Shown: positions 24,230 to 36,039 of the stretch, piece after piece
How positions within the stretch are numbered: position 1 is the first letter of the stretch
Layout: each line of letters starts with the position of its first letter
Program-made: the position numbers and the translations under genes
Assembly: GCA_964036665.1 (NCBI GenBank)
Contig: OZ038526.1
Location: 23,064,001-23,128,000, forward strand
Direction of reading: 5' to 3'
Source: Gordius sp. MW1
Taxonomy: Eukaryota; Nematomorpha; Gordioida; Gordea; Gordiidae
Length of the DNA stretch: 64,000 nt
The notes under the pieces: generated by a model
Databases searched by the model: none
What the model was told of the DNA's origin: nothing
Seen by the model: only the letters and a program-made list of their open reading frames with translations

Positions 24230-25657
24230 TTATAATTTATTTGCTAAAGCCATTGATATTAAAGGAATATTAGCAATTTGACCATGTATACAATGAAGGA
24301 AAAAATAAGATGAAGGCTTTTTCCCATCTCCTTCATTAATTCCCTTTTGGGTGGCATATTTTCCCATGATTGCTAGTCTTTGGCTTAAAAAATCCCCTAT
24401 ATCTGATAAATAACCACATTTGATATGATGGGAGGATGTTGGATATTTAAGGTAAAAATTAATTTTAAATGATTCAGCTCTTTCCAGTTCCCATGGTTCA
24501 CAAATTTTAGTCAAAATAGATATGTTCAAAGAGTTATAAAAATTTAAAATGTGATTATACATTTCTAAAAATGAATTGCTTGATTCTTCTGAGTTAGAAG
24601 CCAAACTAAATATACTGGCATTTCGTGTTTGATATGGGATATCACTGATTAAATATTGGCTTGGTACAAAGTTACCAGTGTGTATATTATGGTAGATATT
24701 TCCAATATTAAAGAAGGCAAGTGGAAAATCATCACAAACAGTTGCTGATTTTATAAATGTGGCAAGATGTGTATATATTGGAGATGGACTTAAGATAAGA
24801 TTAGATGATTTAAAAAGCATATTGTCTAAATCATGACAGTCATTAGTTATTTCATTGTTAAATAGGGTTTGTAAAGTACCTACATATAGCTTATAATTTT
24901 TACTAACTTTGTCATGTGGTATATCACAAAGATTGCATATTTCATTTCTGATAAAATCAGGGCCTGAAAATATGTTATAATATGGTTTTTGATCTGATTG
25001 TGTTTGATTTATATTATTAAAATAATTGGTTATAATGTTTTCTGTTTCGAATTGTTCCATAAAAACATCTTCATTTTGAATATAATTTGTTTGCTTGACA
25101 TGGCAGTCAAATAAAAATTTTGTTTTTAGATTACTTATATTAAGAGTAATGTTAATTTTATTTGACAACTTATTATTTAATAGATTAGGAAGTTTAATAG
25201 CCAACCCAAGAATCTTGTTCTCCATATTTTTAAAGTTCTTTTTAAGATCAATATCATTACAAAGTTGAGATATTCCCTTATCTTTTCTTGTAGTCTTTTC
25301 ATATAATTTTTTTAATTCAAGGTATGCAGGGATGTAATCTAATAATTCACTAAACTCATCTTTATTAATAGTATTTAAGTCATTGCCATGCTCTTTGTTG
25401 ATTCTTTCATTAATACTGATTTTATATTGAGCGGATTGTTCTAAAATTGCTCGAAAATTTATTCGAGGTTTAACAAAAAAGCTTAACGCACTCTTATCTG
25501 GTAATATATCTTTAAGCAATGCATCTGATTCCACTTTAAGGCATGCATCATTTGCATAGGCAATAGGTTGAAAATAAAGTTTTCTTTTAGTCGGTAAAGT
25601 GGCAATCCCATTAGGAAAGTCTAATCGCCAAAAATGAATTGAGCTTCTAAAGAGCAT
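24230..25657 (-). CDS. Slimp: SLIMP-like mitochondrial seryl-tRNA synthetase paralogue
   Basis: A single uninterrupted frame of 475 codons. The N-terminus (MLFRSSIHFWRLDFPNG) is basic and acid-poor, fitting a mitochondrial presequence. About residues 80-165 resemble the SerRS tRNA-binding helical arm, ending in LGLAIKLPN (compare LPN in SerRS). The class II core follows: FPLAFFNIGNIYHN (about 311-324) sits where SerRS motif 2 should be but lacks its arginine. ERAESFKINFYL, then GYLSDIGDFLSQRLAIMGK (about 415-433), match the SerRS segment before motif 3. The end, HGQIANIPLISMALANKL, aligns with motif 3 without its arginine. Loss of both motifs is what the SLIMP family shows: an essential mitochondrial protein of insects without aminoacylation activity, reported to partner mitochondrial SerRS. 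A diverged active SARS2 is the alternative, made unlikely by the motifs. It is the only long intact host ORF in its neighbourhood. Confidence 0.75.
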   Translation of the reverse strand: MLFRSSIHFWRLDFPNGIATLPTKRKLYFQPIAYANDACLKVESDALLKDILPDKSALSFFVKPRINFRAILEQSAQYKISINERINKEHGNDLNTINKDEFSELLDYIPAYLELKKLYEKTTRKDKGISQLCNDIDLKKNFKNMENKILGLAIKLPNLLNNKLSNKINITLNISNLKTKFLFDCHVKQTNYIQNEDVFMEQFETENIITNYFNNINQTQSDQKPYYNIFSGPDFIRNEICNLCDIPHDKVSKNYKLYVGTLQTLFNNEITNDCHDLDNMLFKSSNLILSPSPIYTHLATFIKSATVCDDFPLAFFNIGNIYHNIHTGNFVPSQYLISDIPYQTRNASIFSLASNSEESSNSFLEMYNHILNFYNSLNISILTKICEPWELERAESFKINFYLKYPTSSHHIKCGYLSDIGDFLSQRLAIMGKYATQKGINEGDGKKPSSYFFLHCIHGQIANIPLISMALANKL

Positions 25658-25711
25658 TATAATTACAGTTAGTTTTAACTAGTTATAAAAAAATTAATAC
25701 ATGCGTAACTT

Positions 25712-27544
25712 GGGCCTAGGCTACGTATTCTCGATTCAGAGTGATAAATAACAAAACGTAAAACGCATTTCTTAAACGTTCCATTCCCGAGCGCAATCAT
25801 CGCGTTCGTTAATTTGTGTGTTATTGTTTACATTTTTTTAAATTCGCCATTTTTGCTTGTTCTAATTCATATGGTAACAACAACATTTTGTGGGAAAAGA
25901 AAGGTATGATAAATAGATATATTAACTATTTTCCTAGATAAATAATTTGGAATTTTTAATCTTTTCAAACAAGATTTGTTCATTTATTCAACATTTTGTG
26001 GCAATAAAAAGGTATGATAAATTGATATATTAACTATTTTCCTAGATAAATAATTTTTAATTATTTTCTTAGATCAGTTGCAAAAGAGGTGGGAAAAATA
26101 CATCAACCATTCAAATGTTCAACATATTTGTCTTATTTACTAAAACATCAATCAATAGTTGATTCACCATTGTTTCTTATTGTTTAAAAATAATAAACTG
26201 CAGCTGACATATTTGAGTGTTGTTTTTTTAGAGATTTAATAAATTTCCTAAAAGGTTTGCTGAATTTGGCTCAAATTTAAATAAACTGTATTTTTTAAGA
26301 TAGCATGTTATAAAAAATTAGATTTGAAAATGCTTTTGACATTTTTATACGTGCATTTTATAAAAAATGAAATAGAAGATTGTTGGTAACTATCTTGAGT
26401 AACTTTTAGGTTATGACATCAGGTAAAAAATATTGAAAATGCTTTTGACATTTTTATATGTGCCTTTTATAAAAAATGAAATAGAAGATTGTTGGTAACT
26501 ATCCTGAGTAACTTTTAGATTATAACATTTAAAAAATAAGTTTTGAAAATAGAATTAATAAATTGTTGGTAACCATATGCACAAAGCTTTTGCACTTTTA
26601 GAACATACAGGAATTCTAATACTACCAATTAACTCTTAAAATAAGAAAACAGCACTTATATTATGTGACTCTTAATGAAATATGTATAAATGTATTCAGA
26701 TTTTTACAAACTAATATTTAAGGATTTGTCAGAATATGTATGCAAAATTGTAAATTGTTATACTAATGATTTCTAATGAAAATCATATTATAAATTTGAT
26801 AAAATACTTAAATGGTCATTCTTATCAATATAAATTGCATAGCAATTAATAATTGTAACTCTCCCTGACTCACAAATAGTATTTATATGTTGAAACACTA
26901 ACAACAATAATATAAGCAACAACACAAGGTTTATTGTATTACACGGATAACAAATAAGGTTTCCAACCTCATTAAAAAAACCTATTAGATATATGTTATA
27001 AATTCTTAAATACAATGGTTAATCAACTATTTATTGATGTTTTATTAAATGAGACAAATATGTTGAACATTTGAATGGTTTATGTATTTGAATCAACTAT
27101 TGATTGATGTTTTAGTAAATGAGACAAATATGTTGAACCTTTGAATGGTTGATGTATTTTTCCCACCTCTTTTGCAACTGATCTAAGAAAATAATTAAAA
27201 ATTATTTATCTAGGAAAATAGTTAATATACCTATTTATTATACCTTTTTATTGCCACAAAATGTTAAATTAATGAACAAATCTTGTTTGAAAAGATTAAA
27301 AATTCAAAATTATTTATCTAGGAAAATAGTTAATATATCTATTTATCATACCTTTATATTGCCACAAAATGTTGTTGTTACCATATGGATTAGAACAAGC
27401 AAAAATGGCGAATTTAAAAAATTTGTAAACAATAACACACAAATTAACGAACGCGATGATTGCGCTCGGGAATGGAACGTTTAAGAAATGCGTTTTACGT
27501 TTTGTTATTTATCACTCTGAATCGAGAATACATAGCCAAGGCCC
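25712..27544. mobile_element. Long-inverted-repeat (foldback-like) element, 1.8 kb
   Basis: The two ends are inverted copies of about 450-500 bp: the left starts GGGCCTAGGCTACGTATTC, and the right, read in reverse, starts GGGCCTTGGCTATGTATTC. Both flanks show the 7-bp duplication GTAACTT (25705-25711 and 27545-27551). Each arm contains a partly duplicated unit with CAACATTTTGTGGCAATA and ATATTAACTATTTTCCTAG. The unique centre has a roughly 105-bp tandem duplication (about 26327-26540, with GCTTTTGACATTTTTATA). No transposase is present, so it is non-autonomous. Superfamily unassigned; 7 bp is shorter than the hAT duplication. Confidence 0.85.
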
Positions 27545-27551
27545 GTAACTT

Positions 27552-29497
27552 GCATATTATTTGCTTGTATGAATGCAAAACGTGAAGTCATATGATCTCC
27601 CACTCTTACGTTTCGAGGGCTATAATTCAAAAATATTGGGCTATGCTAGTCAACAAATGATAATACTCTGGCTAACATATTATTATAACTTAATTAGGTG
27701 TGTTGTAGTTAGCCAAGTCTGCGGGAGATTCCTAATTAATGGGTTGTCTAAGACACTAACTAGAAGCAGACAAATATGTAAAAGGCATTCCTCATTGAGA
27801 TGTGCAGTACATCGACCTGTCGGAAGGCAACCCTCATGCAAATTGAAAGCGCATCTACAGGGTTAATAAAACTAGAATTTTACCAGGCATTTAATTATAT
27901 TTTTTTCTCTACCTAGTAACCGTTCAAAAAACCAAACGTCCCCCAAATCCAAGATCCTTATACATTTCCCGGCCTAGCCTTATTGGTTGCACGGATATTC
28001 CCCCACCCCCGGCCATCGTTCAACTTCGACCCTAGATATTTCAGAAGAGCATTATCTGATCGATATTTTATTTGTTTTAATTACGGCAAATTGTGCATAT
28101 TTATTTGTTAATTAATAAAAGGAGTTATAACGGAAAGTGCGGATTTTATATTTAGGGTGCTATTACAAAATAGCTTGGCTAGCTAATTTGTCTCGGCTTG
28201 AGGCATTTAAGCGAACATCTTAGGTCATTTTCCCTCACATACCCTTATCTAGACGTTTGTAGCAAATTAGCAAAGTGTCCAAAAAGATTCTACTCCGCTC
28301 TGGCCCTACTAACCCGTAGCCATCTGTTCAAAACTATTATACTACCGATTCTACTATATGGAAGTGAAACATGTTCAATAAAAAATCCAACAGTATAACT
28401 GAACAAATGTTGAGGTAAGTCTGCAAAATATTTTATCCATTTGTAATTAGCCATGTTATTCTATAGACCCTTTGTAAATCCCTACCATTGAAGTCATACT
28501 CATTTAGCGAAAATCAAACTTTTTGGCGCATTTTACCAGGTACAATGGATAAACATTTGTCCAAGGTCGATCATATGGAGCCACCCTTAATTATGTAACC
28601 TGAAATGTAAAGGATCCTGGATCTATGAAACTTTTCGCAAACTCACATACTTTAATCACGAATGGAATTAAATACTCCCAATTTTGCAAAACAAATTTGA
28701 ATGGAGAACATTTTTAGTCTCCCACTTTCCCACGATGTAACTTCCCATGTCGAGTTAACAACAACAATTTAGCCACCTTGTTCCACATAGCCTCCTACCA
28801 CATGTCAAATGAATATCTTATATTTGCTGTCTGCATGTTTTTTACTTTTATAATCTCTATTAGAATTTTTTCTGATATTAACCTATTAAGAAACATATCT
28901 ATGTAAATATCTAAAACCCACTTACCCATTAACAAACGAACACCGGCCAGAGATGCATCCAGACGTGTCTGATGGGACTCAATCTTAGCTTGCCGATTTA
29001 GCTAAACTTTTTAATGTTATCAGGGCAAATACATATGTACATACGACCCCAATTTGTCTCAGATAATTTAGAGCAATTAGTGACGTGGAGGGGAAAATGT
29101 CCAGTCTGATATATCAATAATGGAAGAGAGATATAGGGGATTTGGGAATAAGCCTAGTTAATTAAGTTTACCCATTGTTTAGGCAACAAATGTTACACAT
29201 AAACAGAAATGACGAATGAATTTTAAACAATAAAATAATTCACAATGATTAAATGCTATAACCTCATTTTACTCTGTTTAAATCATTTTTATAATATGGG
29301 ATTTTATGCCAAGTGATTACCATTTAAAATCTTTAAGTTGGTAAATTTATATTAAAATTAATCAATTTAAAAAAATAAAATTAAGAATTTAAGATTTAAT
29401 TAAACTTTTCATTTAGTTGTTAGAACGAAAATAGTATTTATGGGATTTTTTGTGGTCATCTTTAATTTAGGAAAAAGGATAAATAAAATTTTAATAC
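27552..29497. other. Intergenic with one LINE scrap
   Basis: Contains the RT scrap at 28255-28400 and, at about 28977-29045, a short segment with CTTAGCTTGCCGATTTAGCTA that recurs at 39741-39800. The frame at 27573-27866 has no recognisable domain. Confidence 0.5.
28255..28400 (+). pseudogene. LINE reverse-transcriptase scrap
   Basis: The frame at 28198-28398 ends in LFKTIILPILLYGSETCSIK, the conserved segment after the RT palm in Jockey/RTE-type LINEs (compare SIVRPVLLYGSETW in the RTE copies here). It differs too much in sequence to be from the same family. Only about 150 bp are recognisable. Confidence 0.5.
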
Positions 29498-31020
29498 TGT
29501 GGTGTCCTTGCACCCGAGAATTTATATTTTATAACACCCCCCCCCCCACATTCGATAGAAATTTACTTTACGCATAGTCATGACAATTTATACCACTACG
29601 CCCACTTCACTTTTTATTACCATCGCGATCGCAAATAGAGATTAGGATTACGATGAGTTAACATAATATATTTTGATAGTTATCGAAAATTAACTACCAT
29701 ATTATTATTATCAAATATAATATTATTTTGTGTCGCGTATTCATTAAATAAAAATATTAAATCGGGACTTTAGAAATCCTCAAACAATTATAGTCCTTCC
29801 CTTTTGGGGGAGGACCTAAAGCCTTTTATCATTATGAAAATTAGATTATTCTTAACACTCCGTTGGCCAGGTTAAAATCCTAACACGGATGGTAAAGGGG
29901 GTCTAAAAAGCCCCAAACTTTTAAATAGCTATAACTTGGTTGTATTGTAATATAAACTTTTCAAATTTTAAAAGCATAATACTACAACTCTTATCTGTAA
30001 ATTGATATATTACTTTGGGTATTTGAACAAGGGGTTATTATTTTATAATTACAATTAGTGCAACCCCCAAAATTTCCCCCTATGTGACTATATTTATTCA
30101 TAACAAATTTTTTTTCTCCAATTCCATAATTTAATTTATAAGATCATATAAAATAAGGTTGGAGCTAAAACTATGAAAAATTTGGCATAAAAAAACCTAA
30201 AAACAAAAATAATAGAGATGTCCAAACTTAGGGAATTTTTGGCCCTATGTTTTTTTAGGGCAAAAAGTTACTACTGTTCGAAGCCATTATTTTTCTAATT
30301 TTTGGACTTCAATTAGATTTTTTTTATTAGAAATACATTATAGAAGGTTAGAATTAAGAATAGGAGAAAAATCTAATCATAAAATCTTAAAACAAAAATT
30401 TTATGAGGCTCTAAAAATTGTGAATTTTGTGTAAAAAATGAGATTTCCTACATGTTTTGTTAGTACTAAATTTTTTTAGTTTGAAGAGATAAAGTTTGAA
30501 ATAAATGAACATTGGGAATAAAAGTTAATGATTTTTTACATTTGGCTTAAAAAAGACCTCAAAATAAAAAAATAGAGTTGTCTAAATTAAAGCAAATTTT
30601 GACCCTTTATTTTTTGTTTTCTATTCTTATTGATACATTTTTTCAATAATTTTTCAACTAGTTTTATATTTTTACAATAGAAATAAATCTTAGAAGGTTA
30701 AATTTGAGAATATGAAATTAATCTTCATGTAGTATCTTAAAACAAACATTATGTAGGGCTATAAAAACAGTCAATTTTTCATAAAATGACACTTCATACA
30801 CATATGAAATATCAAATATGATTTGGAAAGTTTTAATTCAGTTACTTTATAAACAGACATATATTATTTATGATCTTTTAGTCTATTTAATCCTAAGCTA
30901 CAATAATATTTACTATAGGTATAAACTCCTTAAACTAATATATGATTATTTATTTATGACAACATGATAAAATGTTATATTTTTATATTTATATACCATT
31001 TTCAGACAAAAAATAATATA

Positions 31021-31282
31021 TTTTTGGGACCAGTCATTGCTTAAGAATTGTTTTTATTAAATGACACGAATAATATAGAGATGACAATTGGTGAATATTT
31101 GAATTGGTGAATATTTGAATTGGTGAATATTGAATTGGTGAATATTTGAATTGGTGAATATTGAATTGGTGAATATTAGCGAAGGAAGTAAGTAATAAAA
31201 TAAACAGCTGTAGCACCAGGATAATAGAAGTTACATAATAAACGACGCGAATATACATATATGAACGATGCAGCTCGCCACA
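31021..31282 (-). repeat. LTR (3') of the 31021-35472 Ty3 element
   Basis: Matches 35226-35472 almost base for base. It contains six head-to-tail copies of a 13-15-bp motif around GAATTGGTGAATATT (31088-31179), against about five in the other LTR; this copy-number change is the main difference between them. Confidence 0.88.
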
Positions 31283-31308
31283 TTACTCCCCTTCCTAAAT
31301 ACGGAGTG

Positions 31309-34300
31309 TTATACGTACTCGGATAACTTCTTTGGCCAATGAACATTTCGACCACTTTTACTAGTGTACTTACTTTGCTGGGGGGATGCTGATGAACTAG
31401 TGCCTGGATTAGGAACCGAAACATTCGATTTAGACATGCCGGCTGAAACAGCTTCCGCCTTGCTCGTTTGTGGCGCAGATGATGACGAACTCACGTTCGG
31501 GTCAGAATCCAAATGCGCTGGCTTTAACCTGTCGATTGAAACGGTATCAGCCTTACCGTTCTTTTCTACTACATAATATCTATCATACCTCTCCAGCACC
31601 TTGAAAGGCCCATTGAAAGCAACGTACAAACCTTTGCGGGATTCGTCGTTCCGTATAAAAACGAAATTACTTGTTTTTAAAGCATTCGGCAAATTTGGAG
31701 TGATAACCTGAGGGCGAGTTGGGTGAAATGGTAGGTGAGCAAAATGATCTTTAAGACGATTAATGTATTCGGGGATATCGATGGCCTTTTTTGATCTTTC
31801 GAAGAATTCGCCTGGAAGACGCAACGTTGTCCCGTAAACCAGCTCAGCCGCTGAACAACCAATATCTTGCTTGACAGCCGACCTAATCCCTAACATAACC
31901 AGTGGAACAAGTTCATCCCATTTCGTTGTATCGCCTTGGGCTTTTAAGGCTACCTTAAGCTGCCTGTGAAAGCGTTCGACCATTCCATTAGATTGTGGGT
32001 GATAGGCAGTAGTCCTACTGTGATGGAAACCCAAAAGACGCGCCAACTCGGAAAAAAGTCTAGACTCAAATTGCACCCCCTATCAGTAGTAATCGTTACC
32101 GGAACTCCATAGTTTGATATCCAGTGTTTAACAAACTCTTGGGCAACATGTTCAGCGGTAATTTTAGATATGGGCACTGCAATTGGCCAACGCGTAAATC
32201 TGTCGACAGCAGTAAGCAAGTAGGTATAACCATTAGCAGGTGGTAAAGGGCCAACTAAATCAAGATGCACATGGCTGAATCGTGCATCAGGATTAGCAAA
32301 ACTACCAGGGGTTGTGATAGTGTGTTTGTTGACCTTACACTTTTGACATTGAAGGCATCGTCTTGCCCATGACCGTACGTCTTTATTCATCTGTGGCCAT
32401 ACGAATCGTTTAGCAACCAGCTTAAGGGTTCCACGGATTCCGGGGTGAGCGAGGTTATGAATGAGGTCGAACACCTTTCGCGTCATTGAAGTAGGTATAA
32501 CCGGGCGTGGTGTGGCGCAGGAGGTGTCACATTTAATCGTCAAATTTGAGCCGGGAATAGGAAAATCTGAAATTTTAAGCGACGAAAGTTGGTCGGGGCT
32601 GTAAAATTCTAATTCTTGTGATCTAGCTATCTGCTCTGAGGATATACTTTCAAGGTGAATGGTGTCTATGTCAACGCGGGACAAAGTGTCGGCTACGATA
32701 TTAGTATGGCCACTGATAAACCTAATATCTGACGTAAATTGCGATATGTAATCTAGATGTCTAGATTCTCGGGGGAAATACTTGTCAGGTCTGGAAAACA
32801 AGGCATGGGTCAAAGGCTTATGGTCGGTATAAACTGCAAAGTCACGACCTTCAAGCAGATGCCTAAAATGTTTTATCGATAAATAAATGGCAAGTAGCTC
32901 TCGTCCAAAAGTACTGTAACGACCTTGTGCCGGTGTAAGTTTTTGCGAAAAAAAAGCTATAGGGCTAGTTTCACCACATTTCGTTTGATTGAGAACGGCT
33001 CCGACAGCTGAATTTGAAGCGTCTGTTGTCAAAGAAAGAGTTGCGCCTTCCTCAAGGTGTGCCAAATGAGTAACGTCAGCCAGAGCTCCTTTGGCTTTCT
33101 CAAAAGCATCTATAGAGTCTTTCGTCATGACGATCGGCCCTTTCTTATCGTCCAGTAAGTCAGTTAGGGGCTTGAGTAGATGAGCACACTGAGGAATGAA
33201 ACGGCGGTAAAAATTTAACATGCCTATAAACCTTCTAAGTTGCGTCATAGATATAGGAATAGAAAATTTTTTTATCGTTATAACTTTCTCTGGAAGCGGA
33301 GTTAAACCCGTCGAAGAAACTTTATGCCCCAAAAAGTCTATCGTATTTAGTCCCCACTGGCATTTGCTAGCGTTGATCTTTAAGTCATATTGTTTTAGTC
33401 GTGTGAATACCTGGCGGAGATGATGAATATGTTCTTCCCTAGACTTACTAGCGATCAAAACATCATCCAGGTATGCAAACGTAAAAGGGAATCCTCGGAA
33501 TGCTTGGTCTATGAAACGCTGGAACGTCTGAGCCGCATTCCGTAAACCGAATGGCATCCTCAAAAAATCATAGAGTCCAAACGGCGTTATTACCGCCGTT
33601 TTGTGAATATCCTCGGGGGCAACGGGGATCTGATGATACGCCCGTATTAAATCAAGATTGCTGAATATTGTGGTTCCAGCTAGGTTCATCGAGAAATCAT
33701 GGATGTGGGGTAGGGGATAACGATCCGGGATTGTCTGATTGTTTAGGTGACGATAATCTCCGCAGGGCCGCCAATCACCCTGAGTCTTTTTTGGGACCAT
33801 GTGTAAAGGAGAGGCCCAGCTGCTTTGTGATGGTCGAATAATTCCAAGCTCTAACATATGTGCGAACTCCTCCTTTGCAATTGTCGGCTTTTCCAGGTTT
33901 AATCGCCGAGGTTTGGCGTAAGATGCCGGTCCTTTAGTGGGAATGTGATGCACGGCACCATGTGCCTGCTTTCTGTAATCCGGAGGTTTCATAATTTCGG
34001 GGAATTCATTTAATAAACTTGCGAATTCATTTTCTAACGGTTGGGAGTAAGACTGAATTCTTAGAGATGTCGTTGAGGTGGGTACACCATTTGATATTGT
34101 CGCTGTTTGTGGGTCAATCAACCTTTTCCTTCTTAAATCTACTGTGAGATTGAAAAAATCGAGGAAATCCGCTCCTAAAATGGGTGTTTTTACGTCTGCG
34201 ATCGTAAATATCCACCTGAACCTTTTTCTTAAACCGAGATCAAGCGTTAAAGGAATTTGACCGTAAGTTTTGATACAGCTGTTATTGGCAGCTTGTAATT

Positions 34301-34550
34301 GAAAAGGGGCAGGTAGGGAACGTTGATTTGATTTAGCTGGCAGGACGCTGATGTCCGCGCCGGTATCAACGAGCCAACGGTGTCCGGAAACTTTGTCAAA
34401 GATAAAGAATAAGCGACTACGATGGATATGACCGAGCTCGGGCGTCGCCTTTCCCGGCTGGTCTAGGCGTTTGATGAAAATCGGGACGTGAAAGAGCAGG
34501 GAGGGGTACATTTTTTGGCGTTGTTTTTGAAATTTTTGTGGTACCAGCAC
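31309..34550 (-). pseudogene. pol region of the Ty3 fossil (protease, RT, RNase H, integrase)
   Basis: Domains in order on the - strand: protease near 34370, RT about 33250-33850, RNase H about 32700-33050, and integrase from the HH-CC part near 32400 to the core and C-terminal tail ending at about 31310. The family match is clear from YLDD, the RNase H TTDAS motif and the integrase DRFTRWP segment. Confidence 0.85.
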
Positions 34551-35241
34551 ACGTCGCTGGCGTTATTATCATTAGGGGAAAGGGAGCGACGTGAGTTATA
34601 GGGGGGGGGGGGAAAAATTGACGAGCAGGGGACCTGGCAGAATTTGCCGTTAGTTTCTGGACTTCCAGTGATAATTTTTCCACCATCTCTTTTAGGCTTG
34701 AAATTTCATTGTTAGTAGATAAGCTATGTATGGCGTTGCCCTGATTTGCCTCGGCGATCCGATCAGCCGTTTCAGCTAATTTTGACGTACATTGCTCAGT
34801 AGCGAAAACTGCGAGAATGTTGGTAAAATGGCTAGGCAATTTATTAAGCCACATCTGCTTAAAAATCTCGTCGTCCATGGTATAGTTTCCAATCAGCTGT
34901 TTCATTTGTCGCAGTAACTGCGAGGGGCGTTGATCCCCTAATTCCAAATTATTTAAAAGAATTAATTGTTGTTGATCGGAGTTTGAAGTACGGCGAATGA
35001 TAGCTGATTTTATGTGTTCAAAAGCACCATCTTTGGTAATGTCCTCGAAGAGATCTTGTACTTCTGTACAAACGTTTTGAGGTAATGCCTCAAGTAGCAG
35101 GGCCAACTTACTCGCAGGCTCTCTTACTTTTCTAAGCTTGAATAATGTTTCTATCCTTGCGAACCAAGCTCTGGAATTTTCAGCGTCAAAATTAGGGAGT
35201 TTAAAAAATACGTCGGGTTCACCACTTTTGGGACCAGTCAT
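34417..35241 (-). pseudogene. gag region of the Ty3 fossil
   Basis: Capsid-like gag of a Ty3/Gypsy element: VFFKLPNFDAENSRAWFARI near the start, followed by a helical domain typical of the retrotransposon capsid fold, then a proline-rich end that meets the protease part. Treated as part of the fossil element; no host role implied. Confidence 0.8.
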
Positions 35242-35472
35242 TGCTTAAGAATTGTTTTTATTAAATGACACGAATAATATAGAGATGACAATTGGTGAAT
35301 ATTTGATTGGTGAACATTGAATTGGTGAATATTTGAATTGGTGAATATTGAATTGGTGAATATTAGCGAAGGAAGTAAGTAATAAAATAAACAGCTGGTT
35401 TAGCACCAGGAATATAGAAGTTACATAATAAACGACGCGAATATACATATATGAACGATGCAGCTCGCCACA
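35226..35472 (-). repeat. LTR (5') of the 31021-35472 Ty3 element
   Basis: On the - strand it starts TGTGGCGAGCTGCATCG and runs to about ATGACTGGTCCC. The gag start codon (35239-35241) falls inside the repeated sequence, so both LTRs carry it. Confidence 0.85.
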
Positions 35473-36039
35473 ATATATATAGCACTTTTTAATGTTAGAC
35501 ATGTTGAAATATCTAAGTGCACAGGAAAATTTACACAAATTAGCACATTGAAATACCACGAGGAAAAATAAACATGTTAAAATCTGAGTTTAAAAATTAA
35601 ATATCTCAAATAAAAGGAAATGTTTAGAAAAAATTTTTTTGCAAATAGGTTAAGAATAATGCTTTTTAATATTATATTAAAAAAAAAATTTTTGGAAAAT
35701 TTTTTTTTTTTCATATTGTGGAACGTGGGGTCCTGGACGACCCAGGGCATCTTAAACACGCTGTATCTTAAAAACTACTGGATAAAAACAAGCCAAATCT
35801 TGCAGAGATATTCTAGGATAAATTTTATTAAGCTACTGAAAAAATGAAATTATAACAATCACTAACTTAATTTGTACAACATTTATAAACCGCTTGGGGT
35901 CTATGAGACCCCACCTAGTCAACGGAGTGTTAAATAAATAAAATTCTAATTCGGACAATTAAATAAAAAGTTCTTAAATTGGACTAGGGAAATAAAGTTT
36001 TGAATTATGAAAACTAAATAATGGTGTCAGAAAATGTGG

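Larger units (their letters stand above)
31021..35472 (-). mobile_element. Ty3/Gypsy LTR retrotransposon, close to whole
   Basis: Virus-like element on the - strand, about 4.45 kb, with LTRs of about 250 bp and a 5-bp target duplication ATATA. Parts in order: gag, aspartic protease ([13 protein letters not shown]), reverse transcriptase ([13 protein letters not shown]), RNase H ([16 protein letters not shown]), integrase with a zinc-binding part and catalytic core, and a C-terminal chromodomain-free tail. The part order RT-RNaseH-integrase identifies Ty3/Gypsy. It looks almost whole, with about one or two breaks beyond any frame change the family may use between gag and pol. The LTRs are nearly identical apart from repeat number, so the insertion is recent. 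No envelope gene is seen. It sits inside the piggyBac-like element. Confidence 0.9.
29856..35929. mobile_element. piggyBac-like non-autonomous element in the 5' LTR
   Basis: Flanked by TTAA on both sides (29852-29855 and 35930-35933). Terminal inverted repeats are CACTCCGTTGGCCAGGT and, read from the right end, CACTCCGTTGACTAGGT (15 of 17 identical). Near both ends lie GGGGTCT...CCCC palindromic boxes (about 29899 and 35895), and another, GGGGTCCTGGACGACCC, at about 35727. TTAA targeting and short CAC-type ends fit the piggyBac superfamily. No transposase is seen. Without the Ty3 element inside, it would be about 1.6 kb. A degenerate internal duplication of about 300 bp is visible at 30130-30460 and 30530-30810. 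Confidence 0.85.
29498..36020 (+). repeat. 5' LTR of the 29498-46645 element, split by a piggyBac-like insertion
   Basis: LTR sequence is present at 29498-29855 and resumes at 35934-36020. Between the two lies the TTAA-flanked element. Comparison with the unbroken 3' LTR at 46180-46645 gives the join exactly at one TTAA. Confidence 0.85.

Noticed and set aside
24230-25657. Active mitochondrial seryl-tRNA synthetase for the 475-codon ORF
   Set aside because: The motif 2 and motif 3 arginines are not present at the expected places, which fits the inactive SLIMP paralogue better.
27573-27866. 97-codon ORF after the long-inverted-repeat element
   Set aside because: No known domain and no neighbouring exon; chance ORF is the simpler reading.
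33220-34260. + strand ORFs within the Ty3 pol region
   Set aside because: Antisense shadows of the retrotransposon coding strand.
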